This document shows positions 1 through 8,911 of a DNA stretch of 64,000 nucleotides, piece after piece. Where the stretch lies: NCBI RefSeq assembly GCF_003687725.1, contig NZ_RDOJ01000002.1:1249-65248 (forward strand), written 5' to 3'. The notes under the pieces are model-generated. The model saw only the letters and a program-made list of their open reading frames with translations. It had not been told where the DNA came from and did not search any database. A program made the translations under genes and the position numbers. Origin of the DNA: Faecalibacter macacae (GTDB taxonomy: Bacteria > Bacteroidota > Bacteroidia > Flavobacteriales > Weeksellaceae). The number at the start of each line of letters is the position of its first letter. Position 1 is the stretch's first letter.

Positions 1-30
1 ATACTACAATTTAAGATTTTCAAATCTAAA

Positions 31-49
31 GGAGCTTGTCTAAGAATCT
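31..49 (+). repeat. Degenerate REP-like repeat copy 1
   Basis: This is a partial copy of an intergenic motif with approximate consensus TCATTCTGAGCTTGT-nn-AAGAATCT. The stretch reads GGAGCTTGTCTAAGAATCT. Related copies lie at 71-95, 19833-19860, 19913-19938 and, inverted, 26941-26966. I recognise it as a type of short repeat scattered between genes in flavobacterial genomes. Its function is unknown. Confidence 0.4.
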
Positions 50-70
50 TTAGTCATATTTTCATCCTCG

Positions 71-95
71 TCATGTTAAACTAGTTTCAACATCA
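71..95 (+). repeat. Degenerate REP-like repeat copy 2
   Basis: This is a divergent module of the same family, with TCATG, then TAAACTAGTTTCAACATCA. It matches the module at 19833-19860 (TCAT, then TTGAACTTGTTTCAATATC) at most positions. The pair of modules at 31-95 resembles the pair at 19833-19938. Confidence 0.35.
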
Positions 96-205
96 CATTA
101 ATCTTCATGTGTTCCTGAAATAAATTCAAAATGAGACACACTTTTCGAAGAATCAACCAAAGCCATTCAATATCATACATCAATTAATTTTCGGAACGGT
201 GGTTG

Positions 206-213
206 TAAATTTG
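206..213 (+). promoter_or_regulatory. Putative -7 promoter box
   Basis: TAAATTTG matches the Bacteroidota -7 consensus TAnnTTTG exactly and lies 22 bases before the ATG of the flavin oxidoreductase gene at 235. No convincing -33 TTTG is seen upstream, so support is partial. Confidence 0.35.
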
Positions 214-234
214 TCCTATTAAAAATTAGAAACT

Positions 235-1269
235 ATGGAATTAGGAATCGGAATGTTCGGAGATGTTCGCATCGACGAAAAAACAGGATATATTCAAACA
301 CCACAACAAAGACTTGCTGAAATTATTGAGGAAGTAAAATTGATGGACGAAGTTGGATTAGATTTCTTCGGAATTGGAGAACACCATAGACCAGATTATG
401 CTGTTTCTTCACCAGAAATCGTATTAGCTGCGGCAGCTACTGTAACTAAAAATATCAAATTAGGAAGTGCAGTTTCTGTAATTAGTTCTACGGATCCCGT
501 TAAATTATTTCAAGATTTTTCTATGGTTGATAATTTATCAAACGGACGTGTCGAATTAATGGCCGGTAGAGGTTCATTTATCGAATCTTTTCCTTTGTAT
601 GGTTACGATATGAAAGATTACGAAGCGCTTTTTGATGAAAAATTAAAATTACTTATTACATTAAATAATAATGAAGTAATCAATTGGCGAGGAAATTTTA
701 GAATGCCAATTCATAATCAAACAATATATCCTCGTCCAGTACAAGAGCAAATACCTATGTGGGTTGCAGTTGGTGGAACAACATCGTCTGTAATTCGTGC
801 TGGTAAATTAGGTTTACCTATTATGTTTGCAATTATTGGTGGCGATCCAGCTAATTTTATGCCTTTATTCGAAGTGTATAAACAAGCTTATTTAGACAAT
901 GGACACGACGAGGCTAAAATGCAAATCGGTGTACATATGCATTCTTTCTTTGGTGACGATAACCAGAAAGTAGCAGATGAATATTTCCCTATTTATGCTG
1001 CTCAAATGGACCGAATCGGAAAATCAAGAAATTGGCCACCTTACCAAAGAAATCAATACGATTTTGGACGCAGTGAAAATGGAAATTTAGTAATTGGCGA
1101 TGCTGATTTAGCAATTGACCGAATTTTAAAATACCAAGATATGTTTGGATTAACTCGTTTTTCTGCACATATGGACGTTGGCGCACCAAAACATACAGAT
1201 ATGCTGAAAGCTATCGAGATTTACGGAACTAAAATTGCTCCAAAAGTTAAGGAAGCATTAAATAAATAA
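235..1269 (+). CDS. LLM-class flavin-dependent oxidoreductase
   Basis: This is a 344-residue protein of the bacterial luciferase-like monooxygenase fold (FMN- or F420-dependent TIM barrel). Seen in the sequence: an N-terminal strand MELGIGMFGD, the segment DFFGIGEHHRPDY near residues 44-56 (E-H-H is typical of the family), a GRVELMAGRGS segment near 104-114, and PRPVQEQIPMWVAVGG near 166-181, where family members contact flavin phosphate. Length fits the family. The gene stands alone, with a terminator directly downstream. The substrate cannot be read from sequence; family members oxidise long-chain aldehydes, alkanesulfonates and similar small molecules. Confidence 0.85.
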   Translation: MELGIGMFGDVRIDEKTGYIQTPQQRLAEIIEEVKLMDEVGLDFFGIGEHHRPDYAVSSPEIVLAAAATVTKNIKLGSAVSVISSTDPVKLFQDFSMVDNLSNGRVELMAGRGSFIESFPLYGYDMKDYEALFDEKLKLLITLNNNEVINWRGNFRMPIHNQTIYPRPVQEQIPMWVAVGGTTSSVIRAGKLGLPIMFAIIGGDPANFMPLFEVYKQAYLDNGHDEAKMQIGVHMHSFFGDDNQKVADEYFPIYAAQMDRIGKSRNWPPYQRNQYDFGRSENGNLVIGDADLAIDRILKYQDMFGLTRFSAHMDVGAPKHTDMLKAIEIYGTKIAPKVKEALNK

Positions 1270-1280
1270 AAACATGACAA

Positions 1281-1312
1281 AGGTTCTCTAATAATTAGAG
1301 AACCTTTTTTAT
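1281..1312 (+). terminator. Rho-independent terminator
   Basis: A perfect 10-bp stem, AGGTTCTCTA with TAGAGAACCT around a 5-base loop, is followed by a T run. It closes the flavin oxidoreductase gene. Confidence 0.85.
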
Positions 1313-1334
1313 TTTCGTGAGTCAATGAAACGGA

Positions 1335-2012
1335 ATGAAAAAATACTTAATCGCATTTACATTAGTTTTAGGACTAACTGCGCAAGCTCAGGATAAAGAT
1401 TTTAGAGCTTGGGGAACTTTGAATACCAATCAAAAGATTGATGAAAAATTCAATTTTCAATCAGATGTACAATATCGAACGTACAACGATTTAGATCAAT
1501 TTAATCAGCTTTTAGTTAGAGGTGGTCTTGGATATAATCTAACCGAAAATAATAACAATTTATTGTTGGGCTATGCTTTTGTACATACAAGAGTTCCGAT
1601 TATGGATGATGATTATACCACGTTTAATGAACATCGTATCTACCAACAATTTAATACCAAACATAATTTAAGTAAAGTTGGATTAAATCATCGTTTTCGT
1701 TTTGAAGAACGATTAATGAATGACGATATTTATTTTCGTTTTCGATATCAATTAACAGCTACAATCCCTTTAAACAAACCCTCAATTCAAAAAGATACCT
1801 GGTTTGTAAAAGCTTCAAATGAAATCTTTTTAAACGCTATCAAGCAAAATAATTTTGATAGAAATCGTTTAAATGTTAACCTTGGTTATGTACTATCACC
1901 TACTTTAACAGTAGAAGCTGGTTACATGAAACAACATGTACAGCATACACAAACGAATCATTTACAAGTTGGACTTACAATAAATAATCCTATAACAAAA
2001 AAGCCAAGTTAA
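1335..2012 (+). CDS. DUF2490 outer-membrane-like protein
   Basis: This is a 225-residue exported protein. Residues 1-19 form a signal peptide (MKKYLIAFTLVLGLTAQAQ). The rest alternates short amphipathic strands ending in aromatic residues, such as FNFQSDVQYRTYNDL, HRFRFEERL and FRFRYQLTATI, the pattern of the DUF2490 beta-barrel family common in Bacteroidota. The role is unknown; an outer-membrane location is inferred. The gene is flanked by a terminator before it, and the stem of the next terminator overlaps its stop codon. No operon partner. Confidence 0.75.
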   Translation: MKKYLIAFTLVLGLTAQAQDKDFRAWGTLNTNQKIDEKFNFQSDVQYRTYNDLDQFNQLLVRGGLGYNLTENNNNLLLGYAFVHTRVPIMDDDYTTFNEHRIYQQFNTKHNLSKVGLNHRFRFEERLMNDDIYFRFRYQLTATIPLNKPSIQKDTWFVKASNEIFLNAIKQNNFDRNRLNVNLGYVLSPTLTVEAGYMKQHVQHTQTNHLQVGLTINNPITKKPS

Positions 2013-2024
2013 TACTTGGCTTTT
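1999..2024. terminator. Bidirectional terminator overlapping a stop codon
   Basis: The stem AAAAGCCAAGT / ACTTGGCTTTT has a TAAT loop. The left arm is inside the last codons of the DUF2490 gene and the loop carries its TAA stop. It can also end the SMR gene coming from the other strand. Confidence 0.8.
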
Positions 2025-2029
2025 GCTAT

Positions 2030-2359
2030 TTAATTAGCTGATACAGCTTTTAATCCTACGATTGATCCAATTAAGGTTATAATAAAGAAGATTCGCCAAA
2101 AAGTAGCTGGTTCTTTAAAGATAAAAATCCCAACTAAAACTGTTCCGACAGCTCCAATTCCTGTCCAAACTGCATAAGCCGTTCCAAGTGGTAAAGTTTG
2201 TGTTGCTTTCATTAATAATACCATACTTGCAACTAAACAAAATAAGAAACCGCCATACCATGCGTACATTTCACCTCCTACTGATTCTTTTGCTTTTCCC
2301 AAACAAGAAGTAAATCCTACTTCAAAAAGCCCTGCGATAATTAAGATTATCCAATTCAT
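2030..2359 (-). CDS. Small multidrug resistance (SMR) family transporter
   Basis: This is a 109-residue inner-membrane protein with four predicted helices. Glu13 in the first helix (GLFEVGF) matches the essential proton- and substrate-binding glutamate of SMR proteins. The segment GTAYAVWTGIGAVGTVLVG near 58-76 is typical of the SugE/Gdx and EmrE groups. It works as a dual-topology dimer exchanging protons for cations: guanidinium in Gdx members, quaternary ammonium compounds in Qac/EmrE members. The motif does not separate these firmly. It lies 57 bases downstream of the Crp-family gene on the same strand, so the two are probably co-transcribed. Confidence 0.88.
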   Translation of the reverse strand: MNWIILIIAGLFEVGFTSCLGKAKESVGGEMYAWYGGFLFCLVASMVLLMKATQTLPLGTAYAVWTGIGAVGTVLVGIFIFKEPATFWRIFFIITLIGSIVGLKAVSAN

Positions 2360-2416
2360 TGTTCATTTATTTTTTACAAATCTACAATCCTTTAGGAAAC
2401 TAAAATTTTACCTATG

Positions 2417-2983
2417 TTAAATTTTAGCACGAATTCTACTCAATGAAACTTGGGTAATACCCAAATACGATGCGATATATTTTAGTGGAATACGTTGTAA
2501 AATTTCTGGATAAGTTTCAATTAACTTTATATAACGTGCAGTTGCAGAAAGTGATAATCTATCTATAAATCTTGACTCTGTATAATATGCAAATTTATCA
2601 GCCAATACACGTCCGAAATTAGCTAATTCTAAATCTGTTTCGTACAAATACTTTAAATCTTCTGTATTCAATTCATATAAAACTGAATCCTCTAATAATT
2701 CGATGTATTCGTACGATGGTTTTTGGTGGAGATATCCATCAAAAGAAAGCAAATAATCTTTTTCTAAAAACAAAATATACGAGACTTCGTTTCCTTCATC
2801 ATCAACAACATACACTCTAGCACTTCCTTTTGCAATGAAATAAAACTTTGGTTCATATTGTTTCGGGTCAAAAACAATTGTCTTTTTGGGCATTTCAACT
2901 TTCATGACTAATGCTTCAATTTTATTAAATGATTGCTCAGAAATTGGATAATAATGATGAATTATTTCTTGAAGTGAATACAT
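2417..2983 (-). CDS. Crp/Fnr-family transcriptional regulator
   Basis: This is a 188-residue regulator. Residues about 15-125 form a cyclic-nucleotide-binding-type beta roll (KTIVFDPKQYEPKFYFIAKGSARVY spans two of its strands), and the C-terminal 40 residues form a helix-turn-helix (YIASYLGITQVSLSRIRAKI). The very short C-terminus after the recognition helix is usual for flavobacterial members of this family. I see no cysteine cluster for an Fe-S sensor and no clear cAMP signature, so the signal is unknown. It lies directly upstream of the SMR transporter gene on the same strand, so control of that gene is plausible. Confidence 0.85.
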   Translation of the reverse strand: MYSLQEIIHHYYPISEQSFNKIEALVMKVEMPKKTIVFDPKQYEPKFYFIAKGSARVYVVDDEGNEVSYILFLEKDYLLSFDGYLHQKPSYEYIELLEDSVLYELNTEDLKYLYETDLELANFGRVLADKFAYYTESRFIDRLSLSATARYIKLIETYPEILQRIPLKYIASYLGITQVSLSRIRAKI

Positions 2984-3034
2984 TTTTGATTGTTAGATTT
3001 ATGAATGACAATTTACGATTTAATGGAAAAAGAA

Positions 3035-3058
3035 AAACCCACTCATTGGAGTGGGTTT
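3035..3058 (-). terminator. Rho-independent terminator after nrdA
   Basis: A perfect 10-bp stem, AAACCCACTC / GAGTGGGTTT with loop ATTG, is followed by a T-rich stretch when read on the minus strand. It is about 195 bases past the nrdA stop, leaving an unusually long 3' untranslated stretch (3059-3251) in which I see no gene. Confidence 0.7.
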
Positions 3059-3251
3059 GATTTATTTTATATTTAATTCAAATTTATCTAAAAGTATATC
3101 AAAAAATCTTCTTACCTGCTTCCTAAAAAATAAAGAATTAAAATACTTACTGATAAGTATGGATGTTCTTGAATAATATTATTAATACTTAATAGTAATA
3201 ACATATTTTCTTTTAAAATTCCTGGGATATTTTCGGTTTTAAATACATATC

Positions 3252-4952
3252 CTAAGACTCGCATGAAGAACAAGAAACTAAATTAGTTACTAATTCTTTA
3301 GAAACTGATTGAGAACGTTGGTAGTATAAAGTTTTTACACCTAATTGCCACGCCTCGATCATTAAGCGGTTTACATCTTTTACAGGTAAATCTGATGGAA
3401 TATTTAAGTTTAAAGATTGTGATTGATCAACAAATTTCTGACGAATTGCAGCTTGTTGTACAATCTCTAATTGAGATAATTCTTTAAATGTTTTGAAAAC
3501 ATCTTTTTCTTCTTGCGTTAACTCATTCATATGTTGTACAGAACCTCCGTTCAACATAATTCCTCTCCAAACATCTTCGTTATCTAAACCTTTTTCGCGT
3601 AATAACTTCGTTAAGTATTTATTTTTACGCATAAAGTTTCCTTTCGATAAGCCTGCTTTAAAATAATTTGAAGCAAATGGTTCGATTCCTGGGGAAGTCT
3701 GACCTAAAATTGCAGAAGACGATGTCGTTGGCGCAATTGCTAAAGTTGTCGTATTACGACGTCCGTAACCTTTTAACACTTCTGGTTCACCATAGATACG
3801 AGCTAACTCTTCTGTCGCACGATCCGCTTTTTCTTGAATGTATTTAAAGATTTCAGTTGTACGTAATTTTGCTTCCATACCTTCAAACGGAATCATGTAA
3901 CGTTGTAAGTAAGAATGCCAACCTAAAACTCCTAATCCTAATGCACGGTGACGTTTTGCAAAACGATTTGCAGATGCTAAATAGTGATTACCTTCTGTTT
4001 TTTCAATAAACTCTTGTAAAACTGCATCTAAGAAGAAGATTGCTAATTTTACAGCTTCTGTATCTTTCCACTCATCGTATAACTCTAAATTCATAGAAGA
4101 TAAACAACAAATAAATGATTCATCTACAGAAGATGGTAACATAATCTCTGAACAAAGATTAGATGCATTAATACGCATTCCTAAATCTTTATATACCTGA
4201 GGTTTGTTTTTGTTTACGTTATCCGAGAAGAAAATATAAGGAAGACCTTTTTCTTGACGAGATTCAAGAACTTTAGCCCAAATTTCACGTTTTTCACGAT
4301 CACCATCAATCATTTCTTGCATCCAATAATCAGGAACACAAACTCCGTAAAATAAATTCTGGATTGAACTACCAATCGATTTAATTTTAAGGAATTCTTC
4401 GATATCTTGATGATCAATATCTAAATATGCAGCGAAGGCTCCACGACGCGTTGACCCCTGAGAAACCACGTTCATAGCAGAGTTAAATAACTCCATAAAA
4501 GAAACAGCACCACTACTCTTTCCATTATCTGTAATTGCAGCACCACGCTCGCGTAATTCGCCAAAATAACCAGAAGTACCACCTCCAATTTTAGTTTGCA
4601 TAATTACTTCTCCTAATTTGTGGGTAATTCCTTCGATACTATCCGGAATATGTACATTGAAACAAGAAATTGGTAATCCACGTTCTGTTCCCATATTGGA
4701 CCAAATTGGAGAAGATAAACTCATCCAACCTCTTTCAATCATTTCTTTAAAAGACTCTTGCAATTCAGGCTTAAATAAACGTTTCGCAGCAGCAGCTGTA
4801 ATACGATCAATTGCGCCTTCTACAGTTTCACCTTTTAATAAATATCCTCTATTTAAAATTTGTTCAGATTCTGAGTTTTTCCACCAAAGTTTTGGCGCTT
4901 CTCCTTCAAAAAACGTGAAATCGTCTAAGTTTGTTTGTGGTGTATTATCCAT
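3252..4952 (-). CDS. nrdA: Class I ribonucleotide reductase, large (catalytic) subunit
   Basis: This is a 566-residue catalytic subunit that reduces ribonucleotides to deoxyribonucleotides. Visible sites: the substrate-reducing cysteine in LPISCFNV, its partner in the CCLSSMNLELY segment, the radical site N-x-C-x-E as NLCSEI, and the C-terminal redox pair CSSC three residues from the end, which is re-reduced by thioredoxin. The N-terminus goes straight into the catalytic fold with no ATP-cone domain, which explains why it is about 200 residues shorter than E. coli NrdA. It lies 78 bases downstream of nrdB on the same strand, so the order is nrdB-nrdA. Confidence 0.95.
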   Translation of the reverse strand: MDNTPQTNLDDFTFFEGEAPKLWWKNSESEQILNRGYLLKGETVEGAIDRITAAAAKRLFKPELQESFKEMIERGWMSLSSPIWSNMGTERGLPISCFNVHIPDSIEGITHKLGEVIMQTKIGGGTSGYFGELRERGAAITDNGKSSGAVSFMELFNSAMNVVSQGSTRRGAFAAYLDIDHQDIEEFLKIKSIGSSIQNLFYGVCVPDYWMQEMIDGDREKREIWAKVLESRQEKGLPYIFFSDNVNKNKPQVYKDLGMRINASNLCSEIMLPSSVDESFICCLSSMNLELYDEWKDTEAVKLAIFFLDAVLQEFIEKTEGNHYLASANRFAKRHRALGLGVLGWHSYLQRYMIPFEGMEAKLRTTEIFKYIQEKADRATEELARIYGEPEVLKGYGRRNTTTLAIAPTTSSSAILGQTSPGIEPFASNYFKAGLSKGNFMRKNKYLTKLLREKGLDNEDVWRGIMLNGGSVQHMNELTQEEKDVFKTFKELSQLEIVQQAAIRQKFVDQSQSLNLNIPSDLPVKDVNRLMIEAWQLGVKTLYYQRSQSVSKELVTNLVSCSSCES

Positions 4953-5030
4953 GATTGTAAGGTTAATCTAGTTATATTTATATTGAATTCTAATTGTTTA
5001 TAAGTTAAGGATTTCTATAAAACATTTATG

Positions 5031-5990
5031 TTAAAATAAATCGTCTGCCGAAATACTTTTATCATGTTTTGTATAATCTACTGGACGTTTTGCAAAGAAA
5101 TCATCTAATGTATTAGCAAAAACTTCTTCTTCAAACCAAGCCATTGGCTTATATTGTTCAGCTGAAATATGGAAAACTTTATTGTATCCAATTTTTTCAA
5201 TAGCTTCATCTAAACGATGCTTCATGTAATTTAATAAGTCATTTTTAGAATAATGGCTTAATTCACCTGCTTCGAAAATCCAATCTAACATTAAACTTTC
5301 TTGTTCTATATATCCCAAAACAGCATTTTCAACCCAATTTTGATCTAAAATTGCTGGTAATAATCCTTCTTCCTTAATCTTATTGATTAAATAAATCCCT
5401 GCATTTGCATGAATTTGCTCATCAACCGAAGTCCAAGCAATAATATTTGCAGTGTTTTTCATTAATCCTTCAAAGCGAGTGAACGACAAAATATTTGCAA
5501 ATTTTGAAAATAATGAACTATCCTCGATTACTAATGCAAAGAATAATAATTTTTCTACAATTGATTTTTCTTGATCTTTTAAGATTCCTGAAACAAAATC
5601 ATTGTAACTTTTAAAAACAGGATGATTCAATGCGTTTGTAAACTCATCTAAATATCCGTTTACTTCTAAAATACGAGAATAAGCCTCGCTGTGTCTAAAT
5701 TCACTTTCTGCGAAAGTAGCTCCTAATCCATTTAATTCTGGTTTTGGAAAATATCTGTATAAATCTCCCCAAAATCCTTTTACACTAACTTCTATCTGTG
5801 CAATTGATAAAATTGATCTTTTATGAATTTCACGTTTTACATCATCTAAATTAGCTCTGTAATCTTGAATATCTGATGTAAAATCTACTTCGCTGTGCAC
5901 CCAATATGCTTTTTGGATTGCTTCTGTGAAAGTTAAAACCTCTGGATATTCAAACGGTTTATAATTTACTCTTTTATCAAAAATAGACAT
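5031..5990 (-). CDS. nrdB: Class I ribonucleotide reductase, small (radical) subunit
   Basis: This is a 319-residue ferritin-like subunit that generates the radical needed by NrdA. Metal ligands are visible as Glu67 (QIEVSV) and the E97-x-x-H100 helix, followed four residues on by Tyr104 (HSEAYSRI), the tyrosyl-radical position. A second ligand set is in VIEDSSLF and VDEQIHAN. The first ligand is Glu rather than the Asp of E. coli NrdB. No ATP-cone is present at either end, and no nrdI gene is adjacent. The metal (Fe2, Mn2 or mixed) cannot be told from this. Confidence 0.94.
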   Translation of the reverse strand: MSIFDKRVNYKPFEYPEVLTFTEAIQKAYWVHSEVDFTSDIQDYRANLDDVKREIHKRSILSIAQIEVSVKGFWGDLYRYFPKPELNGLGATFAESEFRHSEAYSRILEVNGYLDEFTNALNHPVFKSYNDFVSGILKDQEKSIVEKLLFFALVIEDSSLFSKFANILSFTRFEGLMKNTANIIAWTSVDEQIHANAGIYLINKIKEEGLLPAILDQNWVENAVLGYIEQESLMLDWIFEAGELSHYSKNDLLNYMKHRLDEAIEKIGYNKVFHISAEQYKPMAWFEEEVFANTLDDFFAKRPVDYTKHDKSISADDLF

Positions 5991-6320
5991 AGTATATGGA
6001 CTTTTAGTATTAGTAATTTTTATTGCGATTTTGTTGAAATTCGATTTTGAACAATTTTCAATTTGTTTATAAATTGTGAATCCTTTGGTATAAAGGGATT
6101 ACGATATTGTTACTTTTCAACCTCGATATTTTCAAATTTAGGATAACATTTTACAATTAAAAATTTTAGAATATTAAAAAAATAAAAGGTTATCAACAAG
6201 TTGTTAATTACTTTAAAAACAATAATTTAAGCGTAATAAATATAATTGTTTTTTATCCAATTCTCTCTTTTAAAAGACATTACAACCATTTGAAAGTATG
6301 AATATTAAAGACAAAAAAAA
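5991..6320. other. Intergenic region upstream of nrdB and downstream of rny
   Basis: No gene is supported in this roughly 330-base AT-rich stretch. It should hold the minus-strand nrdB promoter. One imperfect inverted repeat, TTATCAAC-AA-GTTGTTAA, lies near 6190-6207 and could bind a regulator. I see no match to the NrdR box. Confidence 0.4.
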
Positions 6321-6343
6321 AGGACCAACTTTACGTTGATCCT
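6321..6343 (-). terminator. Terminator of rny
   Basis: The stem AGGACCAAC / GTTGATCCT (one mismatch) has loop TTTAC, with a run of T residues following on the minus strand. Confidence 0.7.
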
Positions 6344-6370
6344 CGTTTTATATAGGTGATAATTTGTTTC

Positions 6371-7942
6371 TTATCTTGCGATATTTACAGCACGCGTCTC
6401 ACGAATAACTGTAACACGAACTTGACCTGGATAAGTCATTTCGTTTTGAATTTTATCAGAAATTAAGAAAGATAATTCAGCAGCTTTTGTATCATCTACT
6501 TTATCACTTTCTACAATAACACGTAATTCTCTTCCGGCTTGGATTGCGTAAGCTTTCTCAACACCATCAAAATTTAATGCGGTTGTTTCTAAATCTTTCA
6601 AACGTTGAATATATGATTCAACAACTTGTCTTCTTGCTCCTGGTCTTGCTCCAGAAATAGCATCAGCAACTTGGATAATTGGAGATAATAATGAAGTCAT
6701 CTCAATTTCGTCGTGGTGAGCTCCAATGGCATTGATTACATCCGGATGTTCTCCGTATTTCTCAGCCCACTGCATACCTAAAATAGCGTGAGGTAATTCT
6801 GACTCCTCTTCAGGAACTTTACCAATATCGTGTAGTAAACCTGCACGTTTCGCTAATTTTGGATTTAAACCTAATTCAGCAGCTAAAGTACCTGCTAAGT
6901 TAGCAACCTCACGAGAGTGTTGTAATAAGTTTTGTCCGTAAGAAGAACGGTACTTCATACGTCCAACAATCTTAACTAAATCTTTGTGTAATCCGTGGAT
7001 TCCTAAATCTAAGATTGTTTTCTTACCGATTTCTATAATCTCGTCTTCAATTTGTTTGGTTGTTTTAGCAACTACTTCCTCGATACGAGCTGGGTGAATA
7101 CGTCCATCAGTAACTAAACGGTGTAATGATAAACGAGCAATTTCACGTCTTACTGGATCGAAACAAGATAAAATGATTGCTTCTGGCGTATCATCAACAA
7201 TAATTTCAACACCTGTTGCTGCTTCAATCGCACGAATATTACGACCTTCACGCCCAATGATACGACCTTTGATTTCGTCTGATTCAATATTGAAAACAGA
7301 AACTGAATTTTCAATTGCTTGCTCTGTTCCAATACGTTGAATTGCAGATACTACAATTTTACGTGCTTCATTTTTAGCGTTTAATTCTGCGTCCTCCATA
7401 ATTTCTTGGACATGTGCTTGTGCTTTTGTTTTCGCTTCGTCTTTTAAGACTTCGATTAATTCAGCACGCGCTTCTTCAGCAGAATAATTTGAGATTTTTT
7501 CCAAGACCTCAACTTGTTTTTTGTGCATCGTATCAACTTCCTTTTGTTTGATATTTAGTTTATCGATACGTGACTGTAAATTACCTTTTTCAGACTTGAT
7601 ATTGTCTTTTTGTTTTTGAATTTCAGAAAAATCGTTTTTAATACGATCTTCTCTCTCTTTCACTTTAAGTTCAGCATCAGAAACCTTACGTTCACGTTGA
7701 TTAATTACCTCTTCGTGTTTTGTTTTTAATTCAAGAAATTTTTCTTTTGCTTGAAGAATTTTTTCTTTTTTAGTGGCTTCGCCTTCCTTTTCAGCTTCAT
7801 TAATTATACTTTGAGCCTTGCGAGTAGCTTCATCAATTAATTCTTGGTTTTGTTTATCAACCGATTTTTTTGATAAAAAATACCCCACTACAGCTCCTAT
7901 AATTAATGTAACAAGTGCAATGATAATAGTACTTGGTTCCAT
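6371..7942 (-). CDS. rny: Ribonuclease Y
   Basis: This is a 523-residue membrane-anchored endoribonuclease that starts mRNA decay. Domains in order: one N-terminal transmembrane helix (about 5-24), a long charged coiled coil (about 28-200), a KH RNA-binding domain with the [15 protein letters not shown] signature (about 230-245), and an HD metal-dependent hydrolase domain with the catalytic pair in LLHDIGK and further histidines in IGAHHDE. Full length for the family. It is separated from zapA upstream only by the 6S-like RNA. Confidence 0.95.
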   Translation of the reverse strand: MEPSTIIIALVTLIIGAVVGYFLSKKSVDKQNQELIDEATRKAQSIINEAEKEGEATKKEKILQAKEKFLELKTKHEEVINQRERKVSDAELKVKEREDRIKNDFSEIQKQKDNIKSEKGNLQSRIDKLNIKQKEVDTMHKKQVEVLEKISNYSAEEARAELIEVLKDEAKTKAQAHVQEIMEDAELNAKNEARKIVVSAIQRIGTEQAIENSVSVFNIESDEIKGRIIGREGRNIRAIEAATGVEIIVDDTPEAIILSCFDPVRREIARLSLHRLVTDGRIHPARIEEVVAKTTKQIEDEIIEIGKKTILDLGIHGLHKDLVKIVGRMKYRSSYGQNLLQHSREVANLAGTLAAELGLNPKLAKRAGLLHDIGKVPEEESELPHAILGMQWAEKYGEHPDVINAIGAHHDEIEMTSLLSPIIQVADAISGARPGARRQVVESYIQRLKDLETTALNFDGVEKAYAIQAGRELRVIVESDKVDDTKAAELSFLISDKIQNEMTYPGQVRVTVIRETRAVNIAR

Positions 7943-7972
7943 AGCGTTTTGTAATGTTATATATATAAAAAA

Positions 7973-8153
7973 CCTACATTAGTCCGTATATAATTGTGTT
8001 AACTCCTGTAAACAGGATTTGAGTTATCTTAATCGGCAAGTTTCCACTGTCATATAAATATGTACCCGAAGGTTGTGGCCTACTTTTAGATTAATGTTCA
8101 CTCGGTAACAATATAAGTGTTGAGTTAACCAAAATAGCTAGAACTAATGTAGG
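7973..8153 (-). ncRNA. ssrS: 6S-like RNA (Bacteroidota type)
   Basis: This is a 181-base region between zapA and rny that folds as one long irregular rod. The ends pair perfectly (CCTACATTAG at 7973-7982 with CTAATGTAGG at 8144-8153). A second helix pairs 7998-8005 with 8122-8129, then 8029-8034 with 8089-8094. A small hairpin (CCTG/CAGG, 8005-8016) sits in the central open region, as in 6S RNAs, which bind RNA polymerase sigma70 holoenzyme. Read on the minus strand the closing stem runs into TTTTTT. Position beside zapA also matches 6S genes elsewhere. The strand is inferred from this T run and from the flanking genes. Confidence 0.7.
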
Positions 8154-8202
8154 AATATTTTTAAAAGTATCTAATTCGTTAGTTTAGATACCAGAACTTC
8201 TC

Positions 8203-8493
8203 TTATTTTACGATTGACTGATCAATCAATTCTAATAACTTTGAGATTCTCTCTGCTGTAATCTCTTCGTTATCTTTCATCTGTTTTTTTAATTTCGCTT
8301 CACGAATAGCTAACTGAATGGCTGCCATCGCCAAGGCATCTTGTTTATCAGATACAGAGTATTTCTCTTCAAACTGACGTAAGATTCCTGAAATTTCTTG
8401 CGCACATTCTAATATCATCGCTTCCTCTTCAGGATTGATGGTCATTGGATAGATGCGTGAAGCAATTTTAATCTCAATTCGTTGAGTTGACAT
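8203..8493 (-). CDS. zapA: Cell division protein ZapA
   Basis: This is a 96-residue protein of the ZapA family, which bundles FtsZ filaments at the division ring. It begins with the family core RIEIKIASRIYPMTINPEEE and continues as a long helix suited to coiled-coil dimerisation (ISGILRQFEEKY, then the alanine-rich AMAAIQLAI segment). Length is normal. It lies four bases downstream of a coiled-coil gene on the same strand, so they form an operon, followed by the 6S-like RNA. Confidence 0.88.
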   Translation of the reverse strand: MSTQRIEIKIASRIYPMTINPEEEAMILECAQEISGILRQFEEKYSVSDKQDALAMAAIQLAIREAKLKKQMKDNEEITAERISKLLELIDQSIVK

Positions 8494-8497
8494 TCTT

Positions 8498-8794
8498 TTA
8501 ACTGTTTGTTTTAATTTGAGCGATACACGAGTCGACCTCTTTGATTAATTTATTCATTTTGAGTTTCATCATTTTTTTATATTCCTGATTACCGCTCATT
8601 CCATTCACTACTTTCAATCTTTTTACTTCTTCCATTAAGTTAAGATTATGAACCTGTGAATCTCTCAATTTATTTTTTAGTCTTGTGTTCTCTGATTCAA
8701 GAACAACTAACTCTTCTTTTATTTTTGTATAATTCTCTAACAGATCTAAAACTTTGCTTTCAAGCTCGTTAAATTTTATATTTTCTTCCATCAT
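8498..8794 (-). CDS. Small coiled-coil protein encoded with zapA
   Basis: This is a 98-residue protein that is almost entirely predicted helix with heptads of leucine and isoleucine (LESKVLDLLENYTKIKEEL, then ESENTRLKNKL). No catalytic motif. Homologous small proteins sit just before zapA in other Bacteroidota. Its position four bases upstream of zapA and its shape suggest a division-ring partner similar in role to ZapB, which is inference only. The start could be either of two adjacent methionines. Confidence 0.7.
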   Translation of the reverse strand: MMEENIKFNELESKVLDLLENYTKIKEELVVLESENTRLKNKLRDSQVHNLNLMEEVKRLKVVNGMSGNQEYKKMMKLKMNKLIKEVDSCIAQIKTNS

Positions 8795-8911
8795 TAGAGA
8801 ATTACTTTTATTCTAGCTTCTATTGCAAAAATAACAATTTTTTAAATCAAATCAATATAGAAAACTAAATTTTATCAGTTTTTTCTTATCCTTTGAAAAA
8901 TAAGGATTTAA

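Noticed and set aside
4618-4971. Plus-strand open frame opposite nrdA (117 codons) and similar antisense frames elsewhere
   Set aside because: It lies wholly across a strongly supported gene on the other strand, with no start signal or recognisable protein. The same applies to the antisense frames inside dnaJ/grpE, the thiolase, accA-dnaB and glyS genes.
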